Below are positions 11,820-19,376 of a stretch of DNA of 25,499 nt, one piece after another (position 1 is the first letter of the stretch; every line of letters begins with the position of its first letter). A model generated the notes under the pieces. That model saw only the letters and a list, made by a program, of their open reading frames with translations, did not search any database and was not told where the DNA came from. Origin of the DNA: a virus; IMG/VR virus record IMGVR_UViG_3300036985_002819, positions 1 to 25,499 of that record; one strand, 5' to 3'. The translations under genes and the position numbers were made by a program.

Positions 11820-12586
11820 GCTTTTTATCTCAAGTCACTACCGGCAAGGTCAAGAAGCCGCCTATTATCGGCGTGCATGCCAAGCCCGGCATGGGCAAAT
11901 CGACCTGGGCCTCACACGCACCTAAGCCCTTGTTTGTGCAGCTCGAAGAAGGCACCAACAGCCTCGACGTTGCGCGCACGCCATTGCTTAAGGATTGGTC
12001 GGACGTGGTCGCTACGATGGGCGCACTCATCACCGAAGAGCACGACTACAAAACCGTGGTGTTTGACACGATCGACATGCTCGAAATGTCCATCTGGAAG
12101 TGCATCTGCGAACGCGAAAACGTCAAATCTATCGAACTCGCCGGCGGCGGTTACGGCAAAGGGTACAAATCGGCCCTAGAAGAGTATTGGACCCGGTTCA
12201 TTGAAGGATGTCGCGTTATGCGCGACAAGCGTAATATCGGCACCATCATGCTCTGTCACAGCGTTGACCGCGAAGTCACCTCTGCATCCGCAGAAACCTA
12301 CCTGCGTAGCGAACCTAAGCTGTTCGCTTCATCGTCAGGTAAAGTTGACGTTGCTGACTACCTGATTGGCCAGTGTGATGCCTGGGGCTACTTTGGCACC
12401 GACATCCGCACCGTTGACAGTGCCGACAAGGAACGAAAGCTGGCTAAGGGCGGCACTAACTTCGTCCAGCATTGGTACCCTGCTGCTGCACATCTCGCCA
12501 AGAATCGCTACGGCATCACTCAACCTATCACCCTTGACATCAACACCGGCTTCGCAGACTTCTGCGCCGCCATGAACCAAGAGTAA
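11816..12586 (+). CDS. Sak4-type RecA-like phage ATPase (AAA_24), 256 aa
   Basis: A 256-residue ATPase with Walker A HAKPGMGKST (21-30) and Walker B TVVFDTIDML, close to an LCHS segment that may be a sensor. These place it in the AAA_24/'phage nucleotide-binding protein' group, which includes Sak4-like single-strand annealing or recombination ATPases. It is followed by a DUF669 protein, the usual partner that binds single-stranded DNA. Together they should drive annealing of homologous ends during replication or genome repair. It starts in an ATGA overlap. No extra N- or C-terminal domain is seen. Confidence 0.85.
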   Translation: MSFLSQVTTGKVKKPPIIGVHAKPGMGKSTWASHAPKPLFVQLEEGTNSLDVARTPLLKDWSDVVATMGALITEEHDYKTVVFDTIDMLEMSIWKCICERENVKSIELAGGGYGKGYKSALEEYWTRFIEGCRVMRDKRNIGTIMLCHSVDREVTSASAETYLRSEPKLFASSSGKVDVADYLIGQCDAWGYFGTDIRTVDSADKERKLAKGGTNFVQHWYPAAAHLAKNRYGITQPITLDINTGFADFCAAMNQE

Positions 12587-12637
12587 CACTATGGCGCGTC
12601 AATCCTGACACGCTAACAACACACACGGAGCAATAAC

Positions 12638-13099
12638 ATGGGCCTTCTCGACAACTACACACACAACCCCGACAACGCGGAAATGGGCGGCGATTACTCG
12701 CCAATCCCTGACGGCGAGTATACCTGGGTCATCAACGCCGCTGAGGATCACGTCTCAAAGACTGGAAATGCCTCGACTAAGTTTGAATTCGTCATTGAAA
12801 ACGGCGAGTACGAAGGCCGCAAGTACTTCAAGTACCTGTCTTCAAAGCCGGAAAACCTCGCCAAGTCGCACGCCCAGCTCGATGCACTCTTGCTGCTGGT
12901 CGGTCCTAAGGGTTTCAATAACACCCTTGACTGGTTCGTCGGAAAGACCTTCAAGCAGCACATCACGGTAAAGAAGAATGCCGAAGGCAAACTCGAGAAT
13001 CAGATGTGGCTTTCGGTAAAGAAGGGCAACGCTCCTGAAGCCGCTGCACCTGCTAAGCCGTCTACACGTCCCGTTGCGGCTCCATCCGCTTCTTGGTAA
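12638..13099 (+). CDS. DUF669 ssDNA-binding-like protein, 153 aa
   Basis: A 153-residue protein with YSPIPDGEYTWVINAAEDHV, then TKFEFVIENGEYEGRKYFKY and LDALLLLVGPKG. This is the pattern of phage DUF669 proteins, thought to be OB-fold single-strand DNA-binding proteins. The C-terminal 30 residues are Ala/Pro/Lys-rich and end SASW, a flexible tail ending in an aromatic residue, but without the acidic tip of bacterial SSB. GGAG precedes the ATG. Its pairing with the upstream ATPase supports a recombination/replication role. Confidence 0.85.
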   Translation: MGLLDNYTHNPDNAEMGGDYSPIPDGEYTWVINAAEDHVSKTGNASTKFEFVIENGEYEGRKYFKYLSSKPENLAKSHAQLDALLLLVGPKGFNNTLDWFVGKTFKQHITVKKNAEGKLENQMWLSVKKGNAPEAAAPAKPSTRPVAAPSASW

Positions 13100-13103
13100 T
13101 ACC

Positions 13104-13328
13104 GTGTCTAAAACACTAATTAAACTAAGTGCCGTGGGGTCATGGCCAATCCTCGCTACTGTTTTGCTTGTCATCATAAAAACGGCAGGGATCGTAGATT
13201 GGTCGTGGTGGATTGTATTCGCCCCCGTGCTTGCAATGCTTATGCTAGTTAGTGCTGCGTTCGCATTAGCGGCATTGCTGTTTTTGGCCGTAGTTCTTAT
13301 CGAGAACCGGCCTCGTGGTAACCCCTAA
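13104..13328 (+). CDS. Two-helix membrane protein ('Fragile-X-F'-like), 74 aa
   Basis: Starts at GTG 13104 (SKTLIKLSAVGSWPILATVL), four bases after the DUF669 stop. There are two hydrophobic segments: about residues 12-30 and 36-66 (WWIVFAPVLAMLMLVSAAFA), with a WSWWIV motif between. Small phage proteins with this 'GVxxWSWWWVLxP' layout are widely annotated as transmembrane Fragile-X-F proteins; the name is historical and gives no function. It probably sits in the host inner membrane. An in-frame TTG at 13074 is unlikely because it lies inside the previous gene. Confidence 0.75.
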   Translation: MSKTLIKLSAVGSWPILATVLLVIIKTAGIVDWSWWIVFAPVLAMLMLVSAAFALAALLFLAVVLIENRPRGNP

Positions 13329-13350
13329 CAAAAGAAAGGAGAATAATACC

Positions 13351-13449
13351 ATGGTTAAGAAACCCGCTAAAGACACCTACGCCAAGCCCATCAAGGAAGG
13401 CAAGGCCGTCAACCTGAAGCCGATGAAGCCCGGCAAGAAGAGCTGCTAA
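13351..13449 (+). CDS. Small lysine-rich peptide, 32 aa
   Basis: A 32-residue, very basic peptide: MVKKPAKDTYAKPIKEGKAV, then a KPMKPGKKSC end. It follows one of the strongest ribosome-binding sites in the window, AAAGGAG about nine bases before the ATG, so it is probably made in quantity. It has no hydrophobic core, so it is likely disordered and may bind nucleic acid or an acidic host protein. Function unknown. Confidence 0.65.
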   Translation: MVKKPAKDTYAKPIKEGKAVNLKPMKPGKKSC

Positions 13450-13510
13450 TCACACAGGCTTGAGATCCGTGGCAGCGGCTCCGCCCGTTTGCTAGTGAGT
13501 TCTTCGCGTG

Positions 13511-13528
13511 GTCCCGGCGATACGGGAC
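13511..13528 (+). promoter_or_regulatory. Hairpin GTCCCG-GCGATA-CGGGAC
   Basis: A perfect six-base stem with a six-base loop, 7 bp upstream of the tRNA-like element. No T-run follows, so it is not a classic terminator; an RNA processing signal is possible. Confidence 0.45.
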
Positions 13529-13534
13529 ATTAAT

Positions 13535-13626
13535 GGCGGGAAGTGGCAAGCTGCGAACATCGGCAGCCGGTAAAGCAAGTGGATGATGCCACGCTAATGT
13601 TGGTTCGACTCCAGCCCCCGCCACCA
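13535..13626 (+). ncRNA. tRNA-like element with encoded CCA, degenerate body
   Basis: The 92-nt element has a tRNA-like acceptor: GGCGGG at the 5' end pairs with CCCGCC, followed by discriminator A and an encoded CCA. A good T arm is present (stem GTTGG/CCAGC, loop TTCGACT, containing the B-box-like GGTTCGACTCC). Between them no standard D and anticodon arms form. Instead GTGGC (13543-13547) can pair with GCCAC (13588-13592), enclosing a hairpin GCTGC/GCAGC (13550-13567). No amino acid can be assigned. It could be a decayed tRNA, an unusual class II tRNA, a tRNA mimic, or a tRNA end used as an attachment site. Confidence 0.6.
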
Positions 13627-13723
13627 ATGCAAGACCTAAAAACCGCCGCCCACATCCTCTGGCACCTCCGCCACTTCGATCGGTTGCGAACCATCCTTCG
13701 ACTACTTCTTGGAAGACTAAAAC

Positions 13724-14356
13724 ATGACCGACATCCCGCAATCTCTGCCCATCAAAATCAGAAACCGCTGGACCGATGATGTCCTGTACTCATCGACCCA
13801 GGCGACCACGGTTCGCGATGCGGTGATTGAGGCCGTTGCTAGCCGCGCCAACCTGAGCGGCGCCAACCTGATCGACGCCAACCTGAGCGGCGCCAACCTG
13901 ATCGACGCCAACCTGAGCGGCGCCAACCTGAGCGGCGCCAACCTGGTCGACGCCAACCTGATCGGCGCCAGCCTGAGCGGCGCCAGCCTGATCGACGCCA
14001 ACCTGAGCGGCGCCAACCTGAGCGGCGCCAACCTGGTCGACGCCAACCTGATCGGCGCCAGCCTGAGCGGCGCCAGCCTGAGCGGCGCCAGCCTGATCGA
14101 CGCCAATTTGAGAGGCGCCAAGATCAGCCGTGTTGCGCAACTTTCCTTCACCGGTCACGGCCAATGCGGGCGGACGCTTACCGCAATCCAGACCGAAAAA
14201 GAAATTCACATCCTTTGTGGCTGTTTCTCTGGATCGCCGGATGAACTGCGCGCATGGATTGCAGGCGACGAAAAGCGATTTGCTAAGACCAGGACGCTTG
14301 CCCTTGATACGGCGCTGATCCTGCTGGCTGCCAAGAATGACGAGGTGGGGAAATGA
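13724..14356 (+). CDS. Pentapeptide-repeat protein, 210 aa
   Basis: A 210-residue protein. After a 40-residue N-terminal region come about 18 tandem pentapeptides of the A(N/S)L(S/I)(G/D) type (residues about 43-130), the signature of a right-handed quadrilateral beta helix. The C-terminal 75 residues contain [20 protein letters not shown] and [20 protein letters not shown], a small capping domain seen in some phage proteins. Known pentapeptide proteins can mimic DNA (for example against gyrase), but many have no known role. GGAAG precedes the ATG. The repeats are nearly perfect at DNA level, including a perfect 90-bp tandem duplication, so repeat number may vary between isolates. Confidence 0.88.
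   Translation: MTDIPQSLPIKIRNRWTDDVLYSSTQATTVRDAVIEAVASRANLSGANLIDANLSGANLIDANLSGANLSGANLVDANLIGASLSGASLIDANLSGANLSGANLVDANLIGASLSGASLSGASLIDANLRGAKISRVAQLSFTGHGQCGRTLTAIQTEKEIHILCGCFSGSPDELRAWIAGDEKRFAKTRTLALDTALILLAAKNDEVGK
13897..14081 (+). repeat. Perfect 90-bp tandem duplication within pentapeptide gene
   Basis: Bases 13897-13991 and 13987-14081 are identical, a 95-bp match at 90-bp offset (six pentapeptides). It lies within a longer array of 15-bp units of the GCCAACCTGAGCGGC type. The first mismatches are at 13896/13986 and 13992/14082. Confidence 0.85.
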
Positions 14357-14445
14357 TCACAACCGAAGAACTCCGCGAATTCGCATCGTCAACGCACCCG
14401 TTGCATGGTGACCTTGTGCTCGTAATTAGAAAGAGAATCAAATGA
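14353..14445 (+). CDS. Small hypothetical protein, 30 aa
   Basis: A 30-residue open frame [20 protein letters not shown] ending in a basic RKRIK. Its start overlaps the pentapeptide stop (ATGA) and its stop overlaps the next start (ATGA). Apart from these two overlaps there is no further support; it may serve mainly to couple translation. Confidence 0.5.
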   Translation: MITTEELREFASSTHPLHGDLVLVIRKRIK

Positions 14446-14723
14446 AGCCCGGCGACTTTTATCACAAAATGAAACCTATTGACAGACTTTGCGGGGTCGC
14501 CTGCGAAAAATACGTAATACACGAGGTGTATTCTTCCCCGGCTGAGGTAGTTGCAGATCTGAAGATGATGGTCGCGCAAATCGACGCACTAGAATCAAAG
14601 CTGTCTGATTCAAAGACTTCCTTGGCTAGGCTGATAAATGCGAGATTTGATATTGAAACGGAAATTTCCGCTGCCTTTAAGAAATGGCAGTTCCTTTATG
14701 CTGAAACGAAAGAAATCAAATGA
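14442..14723 (+). CDS. Coiled-coil hypothetical protein, 93 aa
   Basis: A 93-residue protein: a short N-terminal globular part (MKPIDRLCGVACEKYVIHEV) and then an uninterrupted helix from about residue 32 on (LKMMVAQIDALESKLSDSKT, then LINARFDIETEISAAFKKWQ), with heptad spacing of Leu/Ile. Probably a dimer or trimer. It overlaps genes on both sides by four bases. Function unknown. Confidence 0.65.
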   Translation: MKPGDFYHKMKPIDRLCGVACEKYVIHEVYSSPAEVVADLKMMVAQIDALESKLSDSKTSLARLINARFDIETEISAAFKKWQFLYAETKEIK

Positions 14724-14926
14724 GTGAGCCTGAATCTATCATGAGGCCGATCGATGAGCCTGATAAGGTCATCTGCATCAGCGTGGAGTTGTTGGAGGCG
14801 TATGTCTTTCTGTTTAGGACGGCGCAATTAATTACCTGGGGCTCTTCTATGGATGACTTTGATGAGCTAAATGATGCCGTTGCTACAGTGATCAAGGCTG
14901 GCGGTGATGTTGCGGGGGGCGGTTGA
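14720..14926 (+). CDS. Hypothetical acidic protein, 68 aa
   Basis: A 68-residue acidic protein with IDEPDKVICISVELLEAYVF and a DDFDELNDAVATVIKAG helix, starting in an ATGA overlap. It has no cysteine motif and no obvious membrane segment. A possible eight-codon frame (MEKNEVNK) follows at 14930 before the next gene, too short to call. No family recognised. Confidence 0.6.
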   Translation: MSEPESIMRPIDEPDKVICISVELLEAYVFLFRTAQLITWGSSMDDFDELNDAVATVIKAGGDVAGGG

Positions 14927-14953
14927 GGATATGGAAAAGAATGAGGTTAATAA

Positions 14954-15091
14954 ATGAGCTTAGCTTGCCCCAAGTGCAAAGGACCAACAAAGGTCTACGA
15001 CACACGAAATGCAGGAGCGCATGGGATCTGGCGAAGACGGAAATGCAAAACTTGCGATAATAAGTTTACTACTGTAGAAAAGCCCGTTTAA
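14954..15091 (+). CDS. NrdR-type zinc-ribbon protein, stand-alone, 45 aa
   Basis: A 45-residue protein with CPKC and CKTC pairs framing VYDTRNAGAHGIWRRRK, ending CDNKFTTVEKPV. The order CPxC ... V(Y/V)D(T/S)R ... IxRRRxCxxCxxxFTT(Y/V)E is that of the N-terminal zinc ribbon of NrdR, the bacterial ribonucleotide reductase repressor, but the ATP-cone domain is absent. Small phage zinc ribbons of this type occur elsewhere in tailed phages. It could bind host NrdR boxes or phage DNA. No ribonucleotide reductase gene lies in this window. Confidence 0.8.
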   Translation: MSLACPKCKGPTKVYDTRNAGAHGIWRRRKCKTCDNKFTTVEKPV

Positions 15092-15130
15092 AAACCTTTT
15101 ACCTCCTACTCACGGACACCTTGAGAAAAC

Positions 15131-16786
15131 ATGAAACTAAGACCGTATCAAGAAGCAGCTATCGACGCTTTGCGCGGAGCATTGAATGACGGTGTTAAAA
15201 ACCCCTTAGTCTGCATGAGCACAGCTAGTGGAAAGACCGCCACGATGTGTACCTTTGTGGCGGGCCTAGCCGAACGATACCCGAATGCTAAGTTTGCTAT
15301 TCTGGTCCACTCGGAAGAGCTAATTGAGCAGATCGCAGAAACGTACGCCAGGATTTCCGGAACAAAGCCCGCTGTTTTCTCTGCGTCGCTTAAGCGAAGG
15401 GAAATAGGGAAGGTCACAATCGGACAGATCCAAAGCGTGTATGGAAAAGCTACGAACTTCGGTTCGCTTAAACTGGTTGTAATAGACGAATGCGATTGTG
15501 TTCCTGTAGCAGGTGACGGAATGTACCGCACGTTCTTAAAAGAAGCTAGAGTTGTGAACCCCGAGTTACGCGTATGCGGGTTTACTGCAACGCCTTTCCG
15601 TATGGGGACTGGCCTAGTGTATGGCGATAAGCAACCCTTTAGCGAACTCGTCTACGACACAAACATCTTGGAGTTGATGAAAGACGGTTGGCTGTGCCCG
15701 TTGCGATCCAAAGACGGCGGCTCTCCTGATCTGACAGGGGTTCACGTACGCCAGGGTGAATTCGTCGCTAGTGAACTTGAAACGGTCATGTCGGCGGAAG
15801 ATTTAGTATCCCGTGCATGTGAAGAAATAGCCCAGTACGGCAAAGATCGCAGATCTTGGCTTATATTTACGTGCGGGGTAAAGCACGCGGAGATTGTTGC
15901 TACTAAGCTGTCGTCTATGGGGATTACTAGTGCGACCATAACCGGGGAGACGGATAAAGAGGTACGACGTGACACTATTAAGAAGTTTAGAGAAGGCGGC
16001 TTGCGCGTTCTGCTGAATATCCAGTGTTTGACAGTAGGGTTTGATGCACCCGCCACGGATCTGGTGGTGATGTTGCGACCAACAAAATCGCCGCGCCTAT
16101 ACGTCCAGATGGTAGGCCGTGGCTTGCGGGTGTCGCCATCAAAAAAAGATACAATGATTTTGGATCTGGCGGGTAACATCGCACGGCACGGCCCTATCGA
16201 TACGCTCAACGAGCGCGTTAAGAACAAGAAGAAGTCTGACAAGGACGGCGTTGCGCCAACCAAGACATGCCCCAAGTGCCAAGAGATCGTCGCAGCCGGT
16301 GTTCGACTATGCCCGTGCTGCGAGTTTGAGTTCCCGCCACCGGAGATTGCCAAGCACGACACCGTTGCTGCGTACGACACCCCCCTATCTAACTCTGAAA
16401 TACGCGAAATCCCGGTAGACGCTATGACGATTCGCGTGCATTCCTCCAAAGATCCGAGTAAAGCGCCGACGCTGTGCGTCAACTACATGTGTGCATCGAC
16501 CAAGATCAGCGAGTGGCTATCCGTTGACGATAAGGCGCATACGTGGGCGCGACACAAAGCCAAGCAGTGGTTTCGAGACACCCCCTTGGAAAACGCCGAC
16601 GGAAAGCAGATCGTGGTACGCGATGATGGATTGTACGGAATTACCGCAGAAAGCGAGATTCGCATAACGACCGCTATGGCGTGCGTTCAGTTCCTGGCTT
16701 GCATTCCGAAACCCACACGCATACGCTTCCAGACCACACCGGAATCGTCCAAGTATCCCAAGGTGTTGGGCCGGAGCTTCGCGTGA
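15131..16786 (+). CDS. Superfamily 2 DNA/RNA helicase, 551 aa
   Basis: A 551-residue SF2 helicase. An N-terminal LRPYQEAAIDAL segment (Q-like motif) is followed by Walker A STASGKTA (30-37), motif Ia, motif II DECD (119-122, VVIDECD), motif III FTATPFR (151-157), a C-terminal RecA-like domain with ATITGETD and LLNIQCLTVGFDAPATDLVV (motif V), and motif VI QMVGRGLRVSPSKKD. A zinc ribbon TCPKCQE ... CPCCEFEF follows near residues 378-400, then an uncharacterised C-terminal domain. It resembles the RecG/UvsW-like phage helicases that remodel replication forks. The stop overlaps the GTG of the primase gene, so the two are co-translated. Confidence 0.9.
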   Translation: MKLRPYQEAAIDALRGALNDGVKNPLVCMSTASGKTATMCTFVAGLAERYPNAKFAILVHSEELIEQIAETYARISGTKPAVFSASLKRREIGKVTIGQIQSVYGKATNFGSLKLVVIDECDCVPVAGDGMYRTFLKEARVVNPELRVCGFTATPFRMGTGLVYGDKQPFSELVYDTNILELMKDGWLCPLRSKDGGSPDLTGVHVRQGEFVASELETVMSAEDLVSRACEEIAQYGKDRRSWLIFTCGVKHAEIVATKLSSMGITSATITGETDKEVRRDTIKKFREGGLRVLLNIQCLTVGFDAPATDLVVMLRPTKSPRLYVQMVGRGLRVSPSKKDTMILDLAGNIARHGPIDTLNERVKNKKKSDKDGVAPTKTCPKCQEIVAAGVRLCPCCEFEFPPPEIAKHDTVAAYDTPLSNSEIREIPVDAMTIRVHSSKDPSKAPTLCVNYMCASTKISEWLSVDDKAHTWARHKAKQWFRDTPLENADGKQIVVRDDGLYGITAESEIRITTAMACVQFLACIPKPTRIRFQTTPESSKYPKVLGRSFA

Positions 16787-18876
16787 CACCAATTGAACTC
16801 GCCCAAAAGGGCTGGCACCTCATCCCGTGGTCAAAGCGCGCTTCCTCAAGCCGCCAGCCGATGGTGAAGGGCTATCTCGGAACACTGCCAACACCGGAAG
16901 AAGTCGCTGAGTGGCATCGCAAGTGGCCGTCATGTGACTGGGCGATCAAGCCTACGTTCCACGTCGTACTCGATATCGAGATGAAGAACGGCTTGGATGG
17001 CGAAGCGGAACTGATTGAAAAGTTCCAGCCCTTAGAGGGTTTCCCTAGCACCAAGACTTTTAACGGCGGTCGCCACGTATGGATGCGCGTACCTCACGAT
17101 TGCACCCTCAAGGGCGGCGTGTGGATCGGTGACGCCCTGGAAGTAAAATTCAAAGCGAGCGTTCACATACCTCCATCGGAAGGGTACGAGTGGATAACTC
17201 CGCTACAATCTCTGACCGATGTTCCGATGGCGCCGGATTGGTTTATGGAAGCATGGGCCAAGGCTGCGCCCGTCAGCATCAAGGCCACGGAAACGGCATC
17301 GTTTCCCGAAGGTCAGCGGCACGCGCTGCTGTGCTCGGCTGCGGGTGCGTTGCGTAACCTTGGGCTTGGTGAAGAGGGCATCTTCCTTGGGTTGCAGGGT
17401 GTGCGTGCTGACCGCTGCGAAAACCCTGAGACGGTCTCCGATGACGAGCTACGCGGCATTGCGAAGTCGTACGCGGAAAAGGAAGCCAGCGAATCGTTTG
17501 ATATGCGACTCGCACGAGGCGAAGAGCGGGCCGTTCAGGTGGCAAACTTTATATCTCGGAACACGGGGCCGGTACCTGTTGCGAAGGAGATAAACCCACT
17601 AGCGGTTCCGAAACTGTCAGCGGAACATCTTCGCCCTACGCCGTTGATTGCGGCTTGGGTGGACTGGTGCTTGTCCTGCGCTCCACGCCCACAACCAGAG
17701 CTTTCCTTGCTGGCGGCGTGCGTTGGCATGGGTGCACTGATTGGGCGCGATCTGACGTGGCGTCGATCACATGCGAACATCTACGGGCTTGGGCTGGCAT
17801 CGTCGGGTTCGGGTAAGGACGTGCCGTTGCATTCGATTCGTAAGGTATTTGCTGCTGTCGGTTGTGTGGATCTGCTTGGATCGATGCATTTCGACTCTGA
17901 TGCGGGTATGTTTGACGAGATCAACCAAAGCCCAAGCATCACCTGGGCCGTAGACGAGATCGGACTGTTCCTGCAACAGATCAAGCTACCTACCTGCCCT
18001 GGCTACATGAAAAAGGTATGCACCAACCTGACGGAGTGGTACTCGTGCCAACCGATTAAGGGGAAGGCGCTTAAGGGGCAAACGGCTACGGAAATACATT
18101 CGCCATTTCCATCGGTGTTGACGTTCTGCCAGCCTAAGATCTTCTCCCGCGTGTACGATGACGCGTTGTCGGAGCAAGGCATGATTAACCGCTTTGTTCC
18201 CTTTATGGGGGAGCATCTACCCGAGATGCGTTTCGATTTTGAGGATACGCCGCCACCGGAAGATATGGTTGCGGCGCTTACCAAAATGAACACGGAGATC
18301 AAACGCTCTCCCGTGGAGAACGCGGGGGCGACACGTAAAACGCAAGAGATCACATGCGATCCTGACGTGCTGGCGCACTACTACACGAAGGCCCGTGAAG
18401 TGGAAGCGACTGTGCAGTCCACAAAGCTTACCGATGAAAAGCGTTCGACCCTGATGAGCCGTTGCGTTGAAACTTCAAAGCGGTTTAGCCTGATTCACGC
18501 CTACACAATGAACGTCGATCAGCCGCACATGACCAAGGAAAGCATTGATTGGGGCTTTGCTATCGCGGCCTATACCACCGATGTTTTACTGCACATTACC
18601 AATAATGCGGCAACTACTCCTCATGCGCTTAACATTGACCGCATCTACGCGGCGGTAAGGACATCGGGCGAAAAGGGCATGTCGCCTAGCGTGTTGATTC
18701 AGCGCACTATGCGCGACGTGGAAGCGCAAAAACGGGAAGCCGTTCTATCTGATCTTGTAAAAGCTGATAGGATACGCATCTACGAGATAAAAGCAAAAAC
18801 GGGACAGAAAACTAAACGCTACTTTGCCGATCATTTTTTCGCAGCATGCGAAAGGAATATAAATGAACACTACTAA
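16783..18876 (+). CDS. Primase-polymerase / DUF3987 helicase-type protein, 697 aa
   Basis: The start is the GTG at 16783 (VTPIELAQKGWHLIP), overlapping the helicase stop (GTGA) with GGAG seven bases upstream; an earlier in-frame ATG at 16681 lies inside the helicase gene. The N-terminal 170 residues are a Prim-Pol domain: VVLDIEMKNG (acidic pair), FNGGRHVWMRVP, and LEVKFKASVHIPPSEGY. A linker leads to a DUF3987-type ATPase domain with ASSGSGKD (P-loop, near residue 342), ITWAVDEIGLFL (Walker B-like) and a long C-terminal part. It should prime DNA synthesis and unwind DNA at the phage fork, working with the polymerase and SF2 helicase. Confidence 0.85.
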   Translation: MTPIELAQKGWHLIPWSKRASSSRQPMVKGYLGTLPTPEEVAEWHRKWPSCDWAIKPTFHVVLDIEMKNGLDGEAELIEKFQPLEGFPSTKTFNGGRHVWMRVPHDCTLKGGVWIGDALEVKFKASVHIPPSEGYEWITPLQSLTDVPMAPDWFMEAWAKAAPVSIKATETASFPEGQRHALLCSAAGALRNLGLGEEGIFLGLQGVRADRCENPETVSDDELRGIAKSYAEKEASESFDMRLARGEERAVQVANFISRNTGPVPVAKEINPLAVPKLSAEHLRPTPLIAAWVDWCLSCAPRPQPELSLLAACVGMGALIGRDLTWRRSHANIYGLGLASSGSGKDVPLHSIRKVFAAVGCVDLLGSMHFDSDAGMFDEINQSPSITWAVDEIGLFLQQIKLPTCPGYMKKVCTNLTEWYSCQPIKGKALKGQTATEIHSPFPSVLTFCQPKIFSRVYDDALSEQGMINRFVPFMGEHLPEMRFDFEDTPPPEDMVAALTKMNTEIKRSPVENAGATRKTQEITCDPDVLAHYYTKAREVEATVQSTKLTDEKRSTLMSRCVETSKRFSLIHAYTMNVDQPHMTKESIDWGFAIAAYTTDVLLHITNNAATTPHALNIDRIYAAVRTSGEKGMSPSVLIQRTMRDVEAQKREAVLSDLVKADRIRIYEIKAKTGQKTKRYFADHFFAACERNINEHY

Positions 18877-19162
18877 AACTAACAAGACGCGACTAGCGAA
18901 TATGGCAGAAGAGGCTGATCGGGGTAATCGGGGGCTGTATCGGGAGGTTAATTTGTGGCGGTGTGAGCCGGGGGACACTCTACTTTTGGAAAATGGCCGT
19001 GAAATAAAGTATAGGGGGTTTACTTTTACCTTTGATGCACCGCATCACGTCGGTGGATTAGGTGAAGTTTTGTTTTTTAGATCAAATGGGCATCTCGGGA
19101 GTAAAAAAGGGAACAACCTTAGGATCGTCGCCATCCTCACCGGTCGCGGGAGGACGCGATGA
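18863..19162 (+). CDS. Hypothetical protein, 99 aa
   Basis: Overlaps the primase gene by 14 bp, with AAAGGA six bases before its ATG. Basic N-terminus (NTTKTNKTRLANMAEEADRG), then a beta-rich middle (GDTLLLENGREIKYRGFTFT, then GEVLFFRSNG) like a small barrel. The stop overlaps the next gene (ATGA). No family recognised. Confidence 0.65.
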   Translation: MNTTKTNKTRLANMAEEADRGNRGLYREVNLWRCEPGDTLLLENGREIKYRGFTFTFDAPHHVGGLGEVLFFRSNGHLGSKKGNNLRIVAILTGRGRTR

Positions 19163-19371
19163 GCCTGACCTTTAACACACTAAACCGAGTTAAGTATCCT
19201 TTTGTGACCATCTACAAGGGAGAGTACATGATCGGTAAAGTCGAATGCAGCCTTGCGTCGCCCTACGTTGCCACCTTCCTGAGTCCAGCAGGATTGACAT
19301 CTGAAGATGTGCGTGCGGTAGCCGATGTGATTGATAGGATGAACGAACAAGCCTCTGAAAGACAAGGGTAA
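19159..19371 (+). CDS. Hypothetical protein, 70 aa
   Basis: Preceded by GGGAGG, a strong ribosome site, with an ATGA overlap. It shows a beta-hairpin-like start (NRVKYPFVTIYKGEYMIGKV) and a C-terminal helix (SEDVRAVADVIDRMNEQ). It has the look of a compact DNA-replication accessory or host-interaction protein, with nothing diagnostic. Confidence 0.6.
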   Translation: MSLTFNTLNRVKYPFVTIYKGEYMIGKVECSLASPYVATFLSPAGLTSEDVRAVADVIDRMNEQASERQG

Positions 19372-19376
19372 AAGAC

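Noticed and set aside
13535-13626. An attP site for integration at a tRNA gene
   Set aside because: No integrase is seen in the window, and the element has both halves of the acceptor stem, unlike most attP cores that carry only a tRNA 3' end. It cannot be excluded without the host genome.
13627-13779. A 50-codon frame starting at the ATG right after the tRNA-like CCA end
   Set aside because: It has no ribosome site, overlaps the pentapeptide gene by 56 bp and its composition is Arg/His/Leu-rich like a shadow. A second frame ending CEPSFDYFLED stops just before the pentapeptide ATG but lacks a start.
13717-14209. Long minus-strand open frames made of repeated Leu-Ala-Pro or Gly-Ala-Asp-Gln units
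   Set aside because: They are antisense readings of the 15-bp pentapeptide repeats; the repeats keep several frames open without implying coding.
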